From contig NZ_QUHC01000011.1 in assembly GCF_003479425.1 (NCBI RefSeq), positions 70,008 to 134,007 of the forward strand: 64,000 nucleotides of DNA, given 5' to 3'. A program made the translations under genes and the position numbers. This document shows positions 17,450-26,230 of this stretch, piece after piece (position 1 is the first letter of the stretch; each line of letters starts with the position of its first letter). Below the pieces are notes generated by a model. It was not told the DNA's origin. It saw only the letters and a program-made list of their open reading frames with translations, and ran no database searches. Source of the DNA: Odoribacter sp. AF15-53. GTDB lineage: Bacteria; Bacteroidota; Bacteroidia; Bacteroidales; Marinifilaceae.

Positions 17450-18493
17450 ATGCAAAAGAAAGGAAATAAATACGGCACCCACCGTGTAATCGAACCCAAG
17501 GGAGTGTTACCCCAACCCGCCAACAAGATTGATAACAACATGGACGAGATCTACGACAACGAAATCCTGATCGACGTTCAGACTTTAAATATCGACTCGG
17601 CTAGTTTCACCCAGATCGAACAACAAGCTGGTGGCGATAAAGCAAAAATCGCCGAGATCATGCTGGAAATTGTTGCAAAACAAGGAAAACATCGTAACCC
17701 GGTAACCGGATCAGGCGGTATGTTGTTAGGTACGGTTGAAAAAATCGGTGATGCATTGAAAGGTAAAATTGATTTGAAAGAAGGTGATAAGATCGCAACT
17801 TTGGTTTCTCTTTCTTTGACTCCTCTTCGTATTGACAAGATCAAAGATATTCGCCCGGACATCGACCAAGTAGACATCGACGGTAAGGCTATCCTTTTCG
17901 AAAGCGGAATCTACGCTAAGATCCCGGCTGACCTTCCTGAAAACTTAGCATTGTCTGCATTAGACGTGGCCGGAGCTCCCGCTCAAACTGCTAAATTGGT
18001 TAAACCCGGTGACACCGTGTTAATCATCGGTGCTGGAGGTAAATCAGGTATGTTGTGCTGCTACGAGGCCAAAAAACGTGCAGGCGTTACCGGTAAAGTA
18101 ATCGGCTTATGCCACAGCCAGAAGAGTACCGAACGTTTACAGAAACTTGGTTTCTGTGACTATGTATTCTCTGCCGATGCAACTCAACCTGTTCCGGTAA
18201 TGGAGAAAATCGAGGAATTGACCAATGGCGAAATGTGTGACGTTACGATCAACAACGTAAATATCACTGATACTGAAATGACTTCTATCCTTTGCACGAA
18301 GAACACGGGTATCGTTTACTTCTTCTCTATGGCAACCAGCTTCACGAAAGCAGCCCTTGGAGCAGAAGGTGTTGGTAGCGACGTGACCATGATCGTTGGT
18401 AACGGTTACACGAAAGGACATGCAGAGATCACGCTTCAAGAACTGAGAGAAAGCGAGGCTTTGAGAAAGATCTTTACTGAACTTTACGCTTAA
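17450..18493 (+). CDS. kdd: L-erythro-3,5-diaminohexanoate dehydrogenase, copy 1
   Basis: 347 residues. It opens with YGTHRVIEPKGVLPQPA. The nucleotide-binding loop is IIGAGGKSGMLCCYEAKK, and a highly conserved stretch is YFFSMATSFTKAALGAEG. It oxidises 3,5-diaminohexanoate to 3-keto-5-aminohexanoate, with ammonia released and NAD(P)H formed. A second full-length copy follows after 103 bp. Copy 1 sits directly behind kce (33 bp), the usual gene order. Confidence 0.93.
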   Translation: MQKKGNKYGTHRVIEPKGVLPQPANKIDNNMDEIYDNEILIDVQTLNIDSASFTQIEQQAGGDKAKIAEIMLEIVAKQGKHRNPVTGSGGMLLGTVEKIGDALKGKIDLKEGDKIATLVSLSLTPLRIDKIKDIRPDIDQVDIDGKAILFESGIYAKIPADLPENLALSALDVAGAPAQTAKLVKPGDTVLIIGAGGKSGMLCCYEAKKRAGVTGKVIGLCHSQKSTERLQKLGFCDYVFSADATQPVPVMEKIEELTNGEMCDVTINNVNITDTEMTSILCTKNTGIVYFFSMATSFTKAALGAEGVGSDVTMIVGNGYTKGHAEITLQELRESEALRKIFTELYA

Positions 18494-18502
18494 TTAATTA
18501 CA

Positions 18503-18561
18503 TGATTCTGTGATTTCCGATTCCGAGATTACAATTCTCTGACCGGAGATCACGGAATCAT
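18503..18561 (+). repeat. Hairpin repeat, TGATTC..GAATCA type, copy A
   Basis: TGATTCTGTGATTTCCG pairs with CGGAGATCACGGAATCA (two mismatches) in the gap between the two kdd genes. A close relative lies at 21029-21090. No T-run follows, so it is not a classical terminator. Confidence 0.7.
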
Positions 18562-18596
18562 CTAATCATAGAATCATTTAATCACAAAATTAATAA

Positions 18597-19634
18597 ATGG
18601 ACAAGGGTTGTAGATACGGAACACACAGGGTAATTACTCCGGAAGGCACACTTCCTCAACCGGCATTAAAGCTGGATAACACGATGAGCATTTATGACAA
18701 CGAATTGTTGATAGATGTGCAAACATTAAACATTGATTCGGCCAGTTACACGCAGATAAAAAGCGCTTGCAACGGGGACGCGGACAAAATGAAAGAAATG
18801 ATTCTTTCTATCGTGGCAGAAAGAGGTAAAATGCAAAATCCTGTTACCGGATCGGGTGGTATGCTTATCGGAACGGTAAAAGAGATCGGGCCTAATTTCC
18901 CGGACAAATCACTGAAAATCGGAGACAAAATTGCCACGCTGGTTTCCTTATCCCTGACTCCATTAAAAATAAACAAGATCAAACATCTTGATCCGGCATC
19001 GGATCAGGTTGACGTGGATGCACAAGCGATCCTATTTGAAAGCGGTTTATACGCCGTGCTACCGAATGATATTCCGGAAAAACTGGCATTAGCCGTGTTG
19101 GACGTGGCAGGAGCCCCGGCTCAAGTAGCCCGTCTGGTAAAAGAAGGAGATACGATATGTATCATCGGAGGGGGTGGAAAGTCTGGAGTACTTTGTTGCT
19201 ACCAGGCCATGAAAAACGTCGGACCTTACGGAAAGGTCATCGTGGTGGAATACTCGGAAGAGAACGCCCGAAGAATTAAAGATATGAATCTCGCCACTCA
19301 CGTTATTGTTGCCGATGCGACAAAAGTGATGGACGTGTATAAAAAAGTGACCGCGATTGCAGGGGAAAGAGGTTGTGAGGTAACGATTAACAATGTAAAT
19401 GTTCCCTCAACAGAAATGACCTCGATTCTCGTCACAAAAGGACAAGGATGCGTTTATTTCTTCTCCATGGCGACCAGCTTCACGAAAGCGGCACTGGGAG
19501 CTGAAGGAGTAGGAAAAGATATAAATTTAATCGTAGGAAACGGATATGCCAAAGGACACGCCGAACTGACACTGAGTATCATTCGGGAGTCGGTGGAAAT
19601 CCGGGAACTATTTAATAGACTGTACGTTAAATAA
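18597..19634 (+). CDS. kdd: L-erythro-3,5-diaminohexanoate dehydrogenase, copy 2
   Basis: 345 residues, co-linear with the preceding gene along its whole length and by eye about 60% identical. It keeps the nucleotide-binding loop (IIGGGGKSGVLCCYQAMK) and YFFSMATSFTKAALGAEG, so it should be active. Differences concentrate in the ~70 residues after the nucleotide-binding loop, which could alter the choice of NAD or NADP or the preferred stereoisomer; that is inference. The alternative is simple dosage. Confidence 0.85.
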   Translation: MDKGCRYGTHRVITPEGTLPQPALKLDNTMSIYDNELLIDVQTLNIDSASYTQIKSACNGDADKMKEMILSIVAERGKMQNPVTGSGGMLIGTVKEIGPNFPDKSLKIGDKIATLVSLSLTPLKINKIKHLDPASDQVDVDAQAILFESGLYAVLPNDIPEKLALAVLDVAGAPAQVARLVKEGDTICIIGGGGKSGVLCCYQAMKNVGPYGKVIVVEYSEENARRIKDMNLATHVIVADATKVMDVYKKVTAIAGERGCEVTINNVNVPSTEMTSILVTKGQGCVYFFSMATSFTKAALGAEGVGKDINLIVGNGYAKGHAELTLSIIRESVEIRELFNRLYVK

Positions 19635-19765
19635 AATCGCAATGCGATTTTATAGATAAAAGATAAAAATTAAAAGTTGAAAAAAGCGTTGGCTGGTGCA
19701 GTTGAAAGCTAGAATTAAAAAAGCGCTCGCGCTTATGGCAATTTAAAATTTAGAATTTAAAATAA
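19633..19765 (+). repeat. Composite intergenic repeat with a perfect hairpin at the kdd-2 stop
   Basis: AAAATCGC (19633-19640), AAT, GCGATTTT (19644-19651) overlaps the last stop base. After it come GATAAAAGATAAAAATT units, a tag GGTGCAGTTGAAAGCTAG, and TTTAAAATTTAGAATTTAAA. Parts match the spacer repeats at 7292 and 22160. Confidence 0.6.
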
Positions 19766-19775
19766 ATAAACAGAG

Positions 19776-21020
19776 ATGGCTGAAAGCAGACGAAAAGAAT
19801 TTTTTCCAGAAGTAACAGATGAACAATGGAATGACTGGAAATGGCAAGTGAAAAACAGAATTGAGACTGTGGATCAATTAAAAAAATATCTTGATCTGGA
19901 TCCCAGCGAAGAAGAGGGTATTCGCAACGCATTAAAAATGTTGAGAATGGCAATCACCCCGTATTATTTAAGTTTAATCGACAAGAACAATCCACATTGT
20001 CCTATCCGCAAACAAGCGGTTCCTTCTGCCTTGGAGCTACACAAAGCAAGTGCAGACTTGGAAGACCCGTTACACGAAGACAGCGATTCTCCCGTACCGG
20101 GATTAACTCATCGGTATCCGGACCGGGTGTTATTCTTGATCACGGACCAATGTTCCATGTATTGCCGTCACTGTACCCGCAGACGTTTTGCCGGACAAAA
20201 GGACAGTGCCTCCCCGACCGAACGCATTGATAAATGTATCGAATACATCGCCAAGACGCCACAAGTAAGAGACGTACTGCTGTCCGGTGGTGACGCATTG
20301 TTGGTAAGCGACGATCGTTTGGAATACATCATCAGCCGCTTGAGAGCCATCCCTCACGTGGAAATCATCCGCATCGGTAGCCGTACCCCGGTAGTATGCC
20401 CGCAAAGAATTACCCCGGAGCTGGTAAATATGCTGAAAAAATATCACCCGATCTGGTTAAATACTCACTTCAACCACCCGGATGAAATCACGGAAGAATC
20501 AGCTGCCGCTTGCGCTCGTTTGGCGGATGCAGGTATCCCGTTAGGAAACCAGACCGTATTATTGAGAGGGATCAACGATTGTACCTACGTGATGAAAAAA
20601 TTGATGCACGGATTAGTAAAAATGCGTGTTCGTCCGTACTACATCTATCAATGTGACCTTTCCATGGGTATCGAGCATTTCCGTACTCCGGTTTCCAAAG
20701 GTATCGAAATCATCGAGAACTTACGCGGACACACTTCCGGATATGCCGTTCCCACGTTCGTGGTTGACGCTCCCGGTGGTGGCGGTAAGACCCCGGTAAT
20801 GCCGAACTACGTGATCTCTCAATCTCCGAACCGGGTTGTATTGAGAAACTACGAAGGTGTTATCACCACCTACACGGAACCGACAGATTACAAGGAAGAG
20901 TGCCACTGCCCGGAATGTGAGCAAGCTCGCAAAGAAGGTGTTGCCGCACTGTTACATGGCGATATGCTCTCTATCGAACCGAAACATCTGGCTCGTAACG
21001 AGAGAAATCATCACGAATAA
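19776..21020 (+). CDS. kamA: L-lysine 2,3-aminomutase
   Basis: 414 residues, the usual length. The radical SAM cluster cysteines are C126, C130 and C133 (CSMYCRHC). The PLP-binding lysine is in DAPGGGGKTPVMPNY. The C-terminal CHCPECE contributes zinc ligands. It converts L-lysine to L-beta-lysine, the first step of lysine fermentation. EF-P beta-lysylation enzymes (EpmB) are shorter and lack this C-terminal zinc part, so KamA is the clear choice given the operon. Confidence 0.96.
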   Translation: MAESRRKEFFPEVTDEQWNDWKWQVKNRIETVDQLKKYLDLDPSEEEGIRNALKMLRMAITPYYLSLIDKNNPHCPIRKQAVPSALELHKASADLEDPLHEDSDSPVPGLTHRYPDRVLFLITDQCSMYCRHCTRRRFAGQKDSASPTERIDKCIEYIAKTPQVRDVLLSGGDALLVSDDRLEYIISRLRAIPHVEIIRIGSRTPVVCPQRITPELVNMLKKYHPIWLNTHFNHPDEITEESAAACARLADAGIPLGNQTVLLRGINDCTYVMKKLMHGLVKMRVRPYYIYQCDLSMGIEHFRTPVSKGIEIIENLRGHTSGYAVPTFVVDAPGGGGKTPVMPNYVISQSPNRVVLRNYEGVITTYTEPTDYKEECHCPECEQARKEGVAALLHGDMLSIEPKHLARNERNHHE

Positions 21021-21028
21021 AATAATTA

Positions 21029-21090
21029 AGTGATTCCGTGATTTCCGATTAAGTGATTTAATCTCTTCTCCGAAAATCACAGAATCACTT
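21029..21090 (+). repeat. Hairpin repeat, TGATTC..GAATCA type, copy B
   Basis: AAGTGATTCCGTGATTTCCG pairs with the sequence ending CACAGAATCACTT (two mismatches) between kamA and kamB. It is the same family as 18503-18561. Confidence 0.7.
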
Positions 21091-21112
21091 TATCAATAAT
21101 CATCAATAGCCA

Positions 21113-22123
21113 ATGTTTATCGAGGAGATTCTAAAATACAACAGTATAGCAATCGTGGGTCTGGCCAAAAATGCCGGAAAAACGGAATGCTTGAACTATA
21201 TTCTTCGGAAAGTGAAGAATACGGGAAAGCGTTTCGCCCTTACCTCAATAGGCATCGACGGGGAAAACAGAGATCAGGTTTGCCAAACGCCCAAACCGGA
21301 AATTGAAATCTTCGAAGACATGATTTTCATCACGTCTGAGATGCATTACCGGTCCAAACGTCTGGTGGCAGAGATCATGGATGTCAGCACACAACAAACC
21401 TCGTTAGGACGTCTGGTAACCGCCAGAGCTGTCAGTTCGGGGAAAGCCTTGTTATCAGGGCCTGCCGACACGGGATCATTAAAAGCCCTCATCCAAGGGA
21501 TGAAACGTTTTGACGTGGACACCACCATCGTCGACGGGGCTCTCTCCCGACTTAGTCTCAGCTCTCCGGCCGTGACGGAAGCCATGGTGTTAGCCACGGG
21601 AGCCGCGGTATCCTGTAATATACCTCAACTGGTTAGAAAAACAAAATACGTGTATGACCTCATTTGCTTGGAGACAGCAGAACCGGAGATGATCCGGCAA
21701 CTGATTGACATCGAGCAAGGCATGTGGTCCATTGACGAAAACGGGAAAGTTCACGATCTGAACATTCCTTCCGTGTTTATGCTTGAAAATAACAAAGACG
21801 AAGTTTTCAAGTACGGGAACACATTATACGTGGCAGGCGCCATCAGTGACAAATTATTGCAATTCCTACGGCAACAGAAACAAATCAAGGAGATCACACT
21901 GATCATCCGTGATTTCACCAAAATGTTCGCCTCCATGGAAACATACTATGCTTTCCTCAAAAAAGGCGGAACCATGAAGGTATTGCAAAAAAGTAAACTA
22001 TTGGCTGTTTGTATCAATCCCCAATCCCCGGAAGGATATTGTCTGGATTCCGACGAACTGAGAGTAGCCATGCAAGAGTGCTTGGGTATCCCTGTTTATG
22101 ACGTCAAGAGAATTGAAAATTGA
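21113..22123 (+). CDS. kamB: Lysine 5,6-aminomutase reactivase subunit KamB
   Basis: 336 residues. A P-loop is seen at residues 16-24 (GLAKNAGKT), followed by SIGIDGENRDQV. The gene is found in lysine fermentation clusters with kamC. The pair is thought to reactivate the B12-dependent 5,6-aminomutase, but direct biochemical proof is limited as far as I know. The stop codon lies inside a TTGAAAATTGAAAATT-type repeat that continues into the spacer, so the last residues (RIEN) are repeat-encoded. Confidence 0.85.
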   Translation: MFIEEILKYNSIAIVGLAKNAGKTECLNYILRKVKNTGKRFALTSIGIDGENRDQVCQTPKPEIEIFEDMIFITSEMHYRSKRLVAEIMDVSTQQTSLGRLVTARAVSSGKALLSGPADTGSLKALIQGMKRFDVDTTIVDGALSRLSLSSPAVTEAMVLATGAAVSCNIPQLVRKTKYVYDLICLETAEPEMIRQLIDIEQGMWSIDENGKVHDLNIPSVFMLENNKDEVFKYGNTLYVAGAISDKLLQFLRQQKQIKEITLIIRDFTKMFASMETYYAFLKKGGTMKVLQKSKLLAVCINPQSPEGYCLDSDELRVAMQECLGIPVYDVKRIEN

Positions 22124-22216
22124 AAATTGAAAATGAATTTAGATTGAAGGAATTAAAAAGCGACCGCCCCGTGCGGCTGGAATCTAAAATCTAAAATCAT
22201 TAAATCTAAAATTAAA
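22105..22216 (+). repeat. Composite intergenic repeat between kamB and kamC
   Basis: Three ATTGAAA units span the kamB stop. They are followed by a GC-rich tag (CGACCGCCCCGTGCGGCTGG) and ATCTAAAATCTAAAATC units. The tag plus AATCTAAAAT arrangement matches 7292-7341. Confidence 0.65.
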
Positions 22217-22220
22217 AAAG

Positions 22221-23636
22221 GTGTTTTTAAGAAGTGCCATAGAAGAAATTAACGGGTTCAGATTCATGATCGACAAACTGGAAATTCAATCCGGTCTGGC
22301 GAAACGAATCTTGAATACACTACCTTATTTGCATACCCCGGAAACGATTGCCCAGGAATTGGACAAAACCGAGGTCATGCGCAATATTCTACAAACCTCC
22401 GAACTAACAGACACCATTACCAAGATCAAAGTCAAACTGATGCAAGTGAAGGACATCCGGGGAACAGCAAACCGGGTGACGGAATCACAGATACTGGATG
22501 ACATTGAACTATTTGAATTAAAAGCCTTTTCTTTGCTGGCCATGGAGATACGGGAATTACTCCTATCAGCAAATATCACGGTTGTTTCACTCCCGGACTT
22601 GGAACCGGTAGTAAACATTCTGGATCCCGAAAAGATGCGTATCCCTCATTTTTACGTGTACGATGCCTATTCCCCGGAACTGGCAGCCCTGCGGGCAAAA
22701 ATGAAAACGCTTAAAATGGATGAAAAAACAGAAGAACGAGTACTGGACCAACTTCAATTCGAACACACGGAACTAGAAGACCGGATTCGGGAAAAGTTAT
22801 CCGAACAGATTCATCCCTATAAAAAAGAAATTAACGAAGCCCTGGTAAACACGGCTACTTTAGATATCCTGTTGGCAAAAGCCCAACAGACCATTGATAT
22901 GCAGTTGTGCAAACCGGAAATTTCCACTAGCACGACTCGCTATATAAAAATATTCAACCCACAAGTAAAAGAGGTACTTTGGCAAGAAGGTAAGAAATTC
23001 CAGGCAATTGACATTGACATCGAGCAAGGAGCCTGTTTGATTACCGGAGCCAACATGGCCGGGAAAAGTGTTATACTGAAAACAGTGGCACTGGCACAAA
23101 CGCTATTCCAATTCGGCTTTTACGTTCCGGCAGAACAAGCCGAGATTGCCTTGGTTGACGAAGTTCTCCTTTGCATCGGGGACGAGCAATCCGAATTAAG
23201 CGGCCTATCCTCGTATGCCTCAGAAATGCTACGGGTAAATGCCATCGTTCAAGACGTGAAAGCAGGTAAAAATGCCTTGATCCTAATTGACGAGCTGGCA
23301 AGAACCACCAACCCCACGGAAGGAAAAGCGATCGTGAATGCCATGCTTGACTTCCTGACGGATAAAGGAGCCCGTTCCTTGATTACCAGCCATTACAGCG
23401 GGATCAAAGCCCGTTGCAAAAAGATGCGGGTAAAAGGATTTGTCAAAGAATACGTGAAAGGTCAATTGACCATCAACAATATAAACGAGTTTATTGATTA
23501 CTCGCTAATCGAAGATACTCATGACTCCGTGCCGCAAGAAGCCATGCGCATCGCCCGCATTCTGGGCGTTGACGAAGAATTGTTGGACAAAGCAGAGGAG
23601 TTTTTAGATGACGAAGAGAAGAAGAACAGAAATTAA
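22221..23636 (+). CDS. kamC: Lysine 5,6-aminomutase reactivase ATPase KamC (MutS-like)
   Basis: 471 residues. The start is a GTG at 22221, chosen because the first residues (SAIEEINGFRFMIDKL) look like the family N-terminus; the first ATG (22266) would remove them. The MutS-type ATPase core has Walker A at 275-283 (GANMAGKSV) and Walker B-like ALILIDELARTTNP, plus LITSHYSGIK. DNA-mismatch and clamp domains of MutS are absent. Context and family indicate a chaperone or reactivase for KamDE, not DNA repair. It is separated from kamD by only 15 bp. Confidence 0.87.
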   Translation: MFLRSAIEEINGFRFMIDKLEIQSGLAKRILNTLPYLHTPETIAQELDKTEVMRNILQTSELTDTITKIKVKLMQVKDIRGTANRVTESQILDDIELFELKAFSLLAMEIRELLLSANITVVSLPDLEPVVNILDPEKMRIPHFYVYDAYSPELAALRAKMKTLKMDEKTEERVLDQLQFEHTELEDRIREKLSEQIHPYKKEINEALVNTATLDILLAKAQQTIDMQLCKPEISTSTTRYIKIFNPQVKEVLWQEGKKFQAIDIDIEQGACLITGANMAGKSVILKTVALAQTLFQFGFYVPAEQAEIALVDEVLLCIGDEQSELSGLSSYASEMLRVNAIVQDVKAGKNALILIDELARTTNPTEGKAIVNAMLDFLTDKGARSLITSHYSGIKARCKKMRVKGFVKEYVKGQLTINNINEFIDYSLIEDTHDSVPQEAMRIARILGVDEELLDKAEEFLDDEEKKNRN

Positions 23637-23651
23637 TAACAGAACAAAGAT

Positions 23652-25208
23652 ATGCAGAACAGTAAACTAGGGCTTGATTTCACCAAAGTGGCACACGCGA
23701 AGGACGTGGCCCGGAAGATAGCCGACGATGTACAGAAATTCGTGGAACAATACTCTACCGTTGCCGTTGAGCGTACGCTATGCCGTTTACTCGGTATTGA
23801 CGGGGTCGACGCTAACACCGTGCCCCTACCCAACGTGCTGGTAGACGAGATCAAAGACAAAGGCGTGTTAGGTGAAGGTATTCTATTCTTCCTCGGAAAC
23901 GCTATCGTGGAGACCGGTATGAACCCGCAACAAATAGCAGAGAAAGTTGCAGTGGGAGAACTGGATATCACCACGTTACCCGTCCACCCGACAGATAAGA
24001 TTAAAGCCGCATTGAAACCTCACGTTGACGCAAGTATCAAACGGATCAGTGATCGCCGTGCCAAGAAGGAAAACTACTTAAACACGATCGGGGAAGGTCC
24101 GAAACCTTACCTCTACGTAATCGTGGCAACCGGAAACATCTATGAAGACGTCGTACAGGCACAGGCTGCCGCACGTCAGGGAGCTGACATTATTGCCGTA
24201 ATCCGTACAACAGGGCAGAGTTTGTTGGATTACGTACCTTATGGAGCTACCACAGAAGGATTCGGGGGAACATTCGCTACACAGGAAAACTTCCGCATCA
24301 TGCGTAAGGCCTTGGATGAAGTAGGCGAAGAAGTAGGCCGTTACATCCGCTTATGTAACTATTGTTCCGGTCTGTGTATGCCGGAAATCGCGGCTATGGG
24401 AGCATTGGAAGGATTGGACGTGATGCTGAATGACGCTCTTTATGGTATCCTGTTCCGGGATATTAACATGCAACGTACACTGGTTGACCAGTTCATGTCA
24501 AGAGTAATCAACGGATTCGCCGGAGTAATCATCAACACCGGAGAAGATAACTATCTGACAACCGCTGATGCCGTGGAACAGGCACACACCGTGCTGGCAT
24601 CCGACTTGATCAACGAGCAATTAGCCTTGATCGCCGGACTGAAAGAAGAACAAATGGGATTAGGACACGCTTTCGAAATGGACCCGTCTCTTGAAAACGG
24701 TTTCTTGTTGGAATTGTCTCAGGCTCAAATGACCCGTGAGATTTTCCCGAAAGCCACGTTAAAATATATGCCTCCGACCAAATTCATGACGGGAAATATT
24801 TTCCGCGGACATATTCAGGATGCACTTTTCAACATGATCGGAATCTGGACTTCACAAGGAATCCAATTATTGGGTATGCCAACGGAAGCGATCCACACGC
24901 CGTTCATGTCCGACCGTTACCTTTCTATCGAAAACGCCAAATATATCTTCGGTAACATGAAGAACATCGGCGACGAAGTAGAATTTAAAAAAGACGGTAT
25001 CATCCAAAGTCGTGCCAAGGAAGTATTGAACAACGCTATCGCATTACTTGAAAACATTGAACGTGAAGGCCTTTTCACCGCTTTGGAAAAAGGAATCTTC
25101 GGTGACGTGAAACGTCCGAAGAATGGTGGTAAAGGACTTGACGGAGTTGCTGCCAAAGGCACCAACTACTACAACCCGTTTATCGAGTTAATGCTGAAAG
25201 GCAATTGA
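23652..25208 (+). CDS. kamD: Beta-lysine 5,6-aminomutase alpha subunit
   Basis: 518 residues, the normal length of the large subunit. It forms a TIM barrel that takes PLP and adenosylcobalamin together with KamE. Recognisable stretches are DIIAVIRTTGQSLLDYVPYG, LCNYCSGLCMPEIAAMGA, and IQLLGMPTEAIHTPFMSDR. It moves the epsilon-amino group of beta-lysine to C5, giving 3,5-diaminohexanoate. The stop codon sits at the edge of an AT-rich inverted repeat that fills the gap to kamE. Confidence 0.95.
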   Translation: MQNSKLGLDFTKVAHAKDVARKIADDVQKFVEQYSTVAVERTLCRLLGIDGVDANTVPLPNVLVDEIKDKGVLGEGILFFLGNAIVETGMNPQQIAEKVAVGELDITTLPVHPTDKIKAALKPHVDASIKRISDRRAKKENYLNTIGEGPKPYLYVIVATGNIYEDVVQAQAAARQGADIIAVIRTTGQSLLDYVPYGATTEGFGGTFATQENFRIMRKALDEVGEEVGRYIRLCNYCSGLCMPEIAAMGALEGLDVMLNDALYGILFRDINMQRTLVDQFMSRVINGFAGVIINTGEDNYLTTADAVEQAHTVLASDLINEQLALIAGLKEEQMGLGHAFEMDPSLENGFLLELSQAQMTREIFPKATLKYMPPTKFMTGNIFRGHIQDALFNMIGIWTSQGIQLLGMPTEAIHTPFMSDRYLSIENAKYIFGNMKNIGDEVEFKKDGIIQSRAKEVLNNAIALLENIEREGLFTALEKGIFGDVKRPKNGGKGLDGVAAKGTNYYNPFIELMLKGN

Positions 25209-25348
25209 AAATTGAGAATTAAAAATTGAAAATGAAAGGGGCTGCCTTATCATTTTCAATTTCAGATTTTCAAGAGAGTGAATAAAAATAAAATTTAAAC
25301 CGATGCGATTGATGATTTTCAATTTTGCATTTTCAATTTTCAATTCAT
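25204..25348 (+). repeat. AT-rich inverted repeat between kamD and kamE
   Basis: Left arm: AATTGAAAATTGAGAATT and TTGAAAATGA units (25204-25234). Right arm: ATTTTCAATTTTGCATTTTC and TTTTCAATTC (25315-25347). A single mRNA would fold these into a long stem between two genes whose products must assemble one-to-one. Confidence 0.7.
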
Positions 25349-25349
25349 T

Positions 25350-26138
25350 ATGAGTGGAGGATTATATTCTACTGAAAAAAATGATTTCGACCAGACGCTG
25401 GATCTGAAAAAAATAAAACCCTACGGGGACACGATGAACGACGGGAAAACTCAGTTGAGTTTCACGTTACCCGTGCCTGCCGGGGATGAAGCTATCGAAG
25501 CCGCAAAACAATTGTTGAAAAAAATGGGCTTCGAAAACCCGCAAGTGGTATTCCACAAAGAATTGACCAAGGGCTACACCTTCTTCAACTGTTACGGTAG
25601 TTGCACGCACACCGTGGACTTCACGAGCATCCATGTTCCGAAAGTAGAAGGAACGAAATGGGATATGCACGAAACGGACGAGTTTATCCGTGAAAACATC
25701 GGGCGTCCTTTGATTGTTGTAGGAGCAAGTACAGGAACCGACGCTCACACCGTGGGAATCGACGCCATCATGAACATGAAAGGCTTTGCCGGACACTACG
25801 GACTGGAACGTTACGAAATGATCGAGGCTCACAACTTGGGAAGTCAGGTTCCTAATGAAGAGTTTATCGCAAAAGCTATCGAGCTGAAAGCCGACGCTCT
25901 TCTGGTATCCCAGACCGTTACCCAGAAAGATGTTCACATCAAGAACCTGATCGAACTCGTGGAAATGCTGGAAGCTGAAGGTTTGCGGGATAAAGTAATC
26001 CTGGCTTGCGGAGGTCCTCGTATCTCTCACGAGTTGGCAAAAGAGCTAGGTTACGATGCAGGATTTGGCATGAACACCTACGCGGATGACGTGGCGTCAT
26101 TTGTTGCACAAGAATTTGTTAGAAGAAAAAATAAATAG
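25350..26138 (+). CDS. kamE: Beta-lysine 5,6-aminomutase beta subunit
   Basis: 262 residues. The B12-binding DxHxxG motif is D131, H133, G136 (STGTDAHTVGID). K144 (MNMKG) lines up with the lysine that binds PLP in the characterised enzyme. The Rossmann-like cobalamin domain continues with LLVSQTVTQKD and ILACGGPRIS. Together with KamD it forms the heterotetrameric aminomutase. Length is typical. Confidence 0.95.
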   Translation: MSGGLYSTEKNDFDQTLDLKKIKPYGDTMNDGKTQLSFTLPVPAGDEAIEAAKQLLKKMGFENPQVVFHKELTKGYTFFNCYGSCTHTVDFTSIHVPKVEGTKWDMHETDEFIRENIGRPLIVVGASTGTDAHTVGIDAIMNMKGFAGHYGLERYEMIEAHNLGSQVPNEEFIAKAIELKADALLVSQTVTQKDVHIKNLIELVEMLEAEGLRDKVILACGGPRISHELAKELGYDAGFGMNTYADDVASFVAQEFVRRKNK

Positions 26139-26139
26139 C

Positions 26140-26226
26140 ATTTTAAATTTTAGATTTTAAATTTTAAATTACAGGACTCATCGGTAATCAATTTACAATC
26201 TAAAATTTACAATTTAAAATTGAAAA
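26140..26226 (+). repeat. AT-rich inverted repeat between kamE and atoA
   Basis: TTTTAAATTTTAGATTTTAA (from 26141) is mirrored by AATCTAAAATTTACAATTTA and AAAATT (26195-26222), with a short GC-containing loop region (CAGGACTCATCGG). The layout is like the kamD-kamE spacer but with a different unit. Confidence 0.65.
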
Positions 26227-26230
26227 CGGT

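Noticed and set aside
19776..21020. EpmB-type lysyl aminomutase for EF-P modification
   Set aside because: Length, C-terminal zinc cysteines and the complete lysine fermentation operon point to KamA.
22221..23636. DNA mismatch repair MutS
   Set aside because: Only the ATPase core is present, mismatch-binding domains are absent, and the operon context fits KamC.
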